A stretch of 64,000 bases of DNA from assembly GCF_900156655.1 (NCBI RefSeq), contig NZ_FTOG01000008.1, positions 171,772 through 235,771 of the forward strand, read 5' to 3'. Shown in pieces: positions 63,811 through 64,000 of this stretch (the stretch's first letter is position 1; each line of letters opens with the position of its first letter). This stretch comes from Rhodobacter aestuarii (lineage in GTDB: Bacteria; Pseudomonadota; Alphaproteobacteria; Rhodobacterales; Rhodobacteraceae). A model generated the notes under the pieces. The model saw nothing but the letters and a program-made list of their open reading frames with translations. It ran no database searches and had not been told where the DNA came from. A program made the position numbers and the translations under genes.

Positions 63811-63820
63811 AAAAGTCCTC

Positions 63821-63839
63821 CGCGGCCAGAATGGCCGCG
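63821..63839 (-). other. Hairpin immediately before the 63810 gene start
   Basis: CGCGGCC-ATTCT-GGCCGCG on the minus strand, 7-bp stem, ending at the ribosome binding site of the following gene. It may end the aminotransferase transcript or control access to the site. Confidence 0.5.
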
Positions 63840-63868
63840 AAGGATCAAGCTTTGGTTAAGGCGCCACC

Positions 63869-64000
63869 TTAGTCGAGGGTTTCGAGGACGTCTTTGAGGG
63901 TGCCAATGAGGGTATCGATATGGGTTTTTTCGATGATCAGCGGCGGCGACATGGCGATGATGTCGCCGGTGGTGCGGATCAAGATGCCTTTCTCATAGGC
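63869..64000 (-). CDS. C-terminal end of a class III aminotransferase, cut by the window
   Basis: 43 residues visible before the stop at 63869. The segment GILIRTTGDIIAMSPPLIIE resembles the closing strands of class III omega-aminotransferases; the operon aminotransferase at 8380 has the parallel GLLVRPYENLCILSPPLIIT. The ending (HIDTLIGTLKDVLETLD) is the usual terminal helix. The substrate cannot be judged from this fragment. Confidence 0.8.
   Translation of the reverse strand, partial: AYEKGILIRTTGDIIAMSPPLIIEKTHIDTLIGTLKDVLETLD

Overview
The window looks like chromosomal DNA of a GC-rich alphaproteobacterium, most likely family Rhodobacteraceae. Evidence is the CobS/CobT cobaltochelatase pair, a bacteriophytochrome with GGDEF and EAL domains as known in Rhodobacter, a GapR-type DUF2312 protein, a ScfR-like XRE regulator, a solute-symporter histidine kinase and a separate gatB. 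The genus cannot be fixed from sequence alone. No prophage, transposase, CRISPR array or integration scar was seen.

Layout. 1-2537: truncated red-light c-di-GMP enzyme. 2630-4321: four small mostly secreted or membrane proteins of unknown function. 4432-9798: a tight five-gene operon (class III aminotransferase, TusA-like protein, PLP decarboxylase, methionine S-methyltransferase-like enzyme, aldehyde dehydrogenase). It matches step by step the methylation route from methionine through S-methylmethionine to dimethylsulfoniopropionate (DMSP). 10148-12720: a membrane GGDEF-EAL protein coupled to a SET-domain protein. 12756-21335: SMR-like transporter, M24 aminopeptidase, cobT, FMN reductase, cobS, small proteins, J-domain protein. 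21475-29668: glcB, pepN, gatB and two membrane or envelope genes.

30676-36509: a cytosine-deaminase-like amidohydrolase co-transcribed with a BMP-type nucleoside or nucleobase ABC importer. 36712-40028: P-loop kinase, prfB, L,D-transpeptidase and infC; infC probably starts at ATA. Between prfB and the transpeptidase lies a probable small RNA: an FNR-type palindrome, then three hairpins with CUCC in every loop, the last one a terminator. 40250-41260: a membrane-anchored protein with thirteen 16-residue Glu/Ala/Pro repeats.

41344-46986: hydantoin/Asp-Glu racemase with a Pot-type ABC importer and a divergent GntR regulator with a palindromic operator. 47022-49817: an old-yellow-enzyme family dehydrogenase divergent from a TetR regulator. 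49881-51827: a cache-domain chemoreceptor. 52355-52430: tRNA-Thr(UGU). 52546-56663: a hypothetical gene, gapR, a small membrane protein, a degenerate FadB-like protein and a DksA-like protein. 56752-61540: one signalling operon (response regulator, small membrane protein, symporter-kinase, FliM/FliN-like protein). 61606-64000: ScfR-like regulator, a membrane-anchored hypothetical and the tail of an aminotransferase.

The two most interesting items are the putative DMSP operon, with an odd TusA-like member lacking its catalytic Cys, and the putative anaerobically controlled CUCC-loop RNA at 38603-38727. All assignments come from reading motifs by eye; no searches or folding programs were run.
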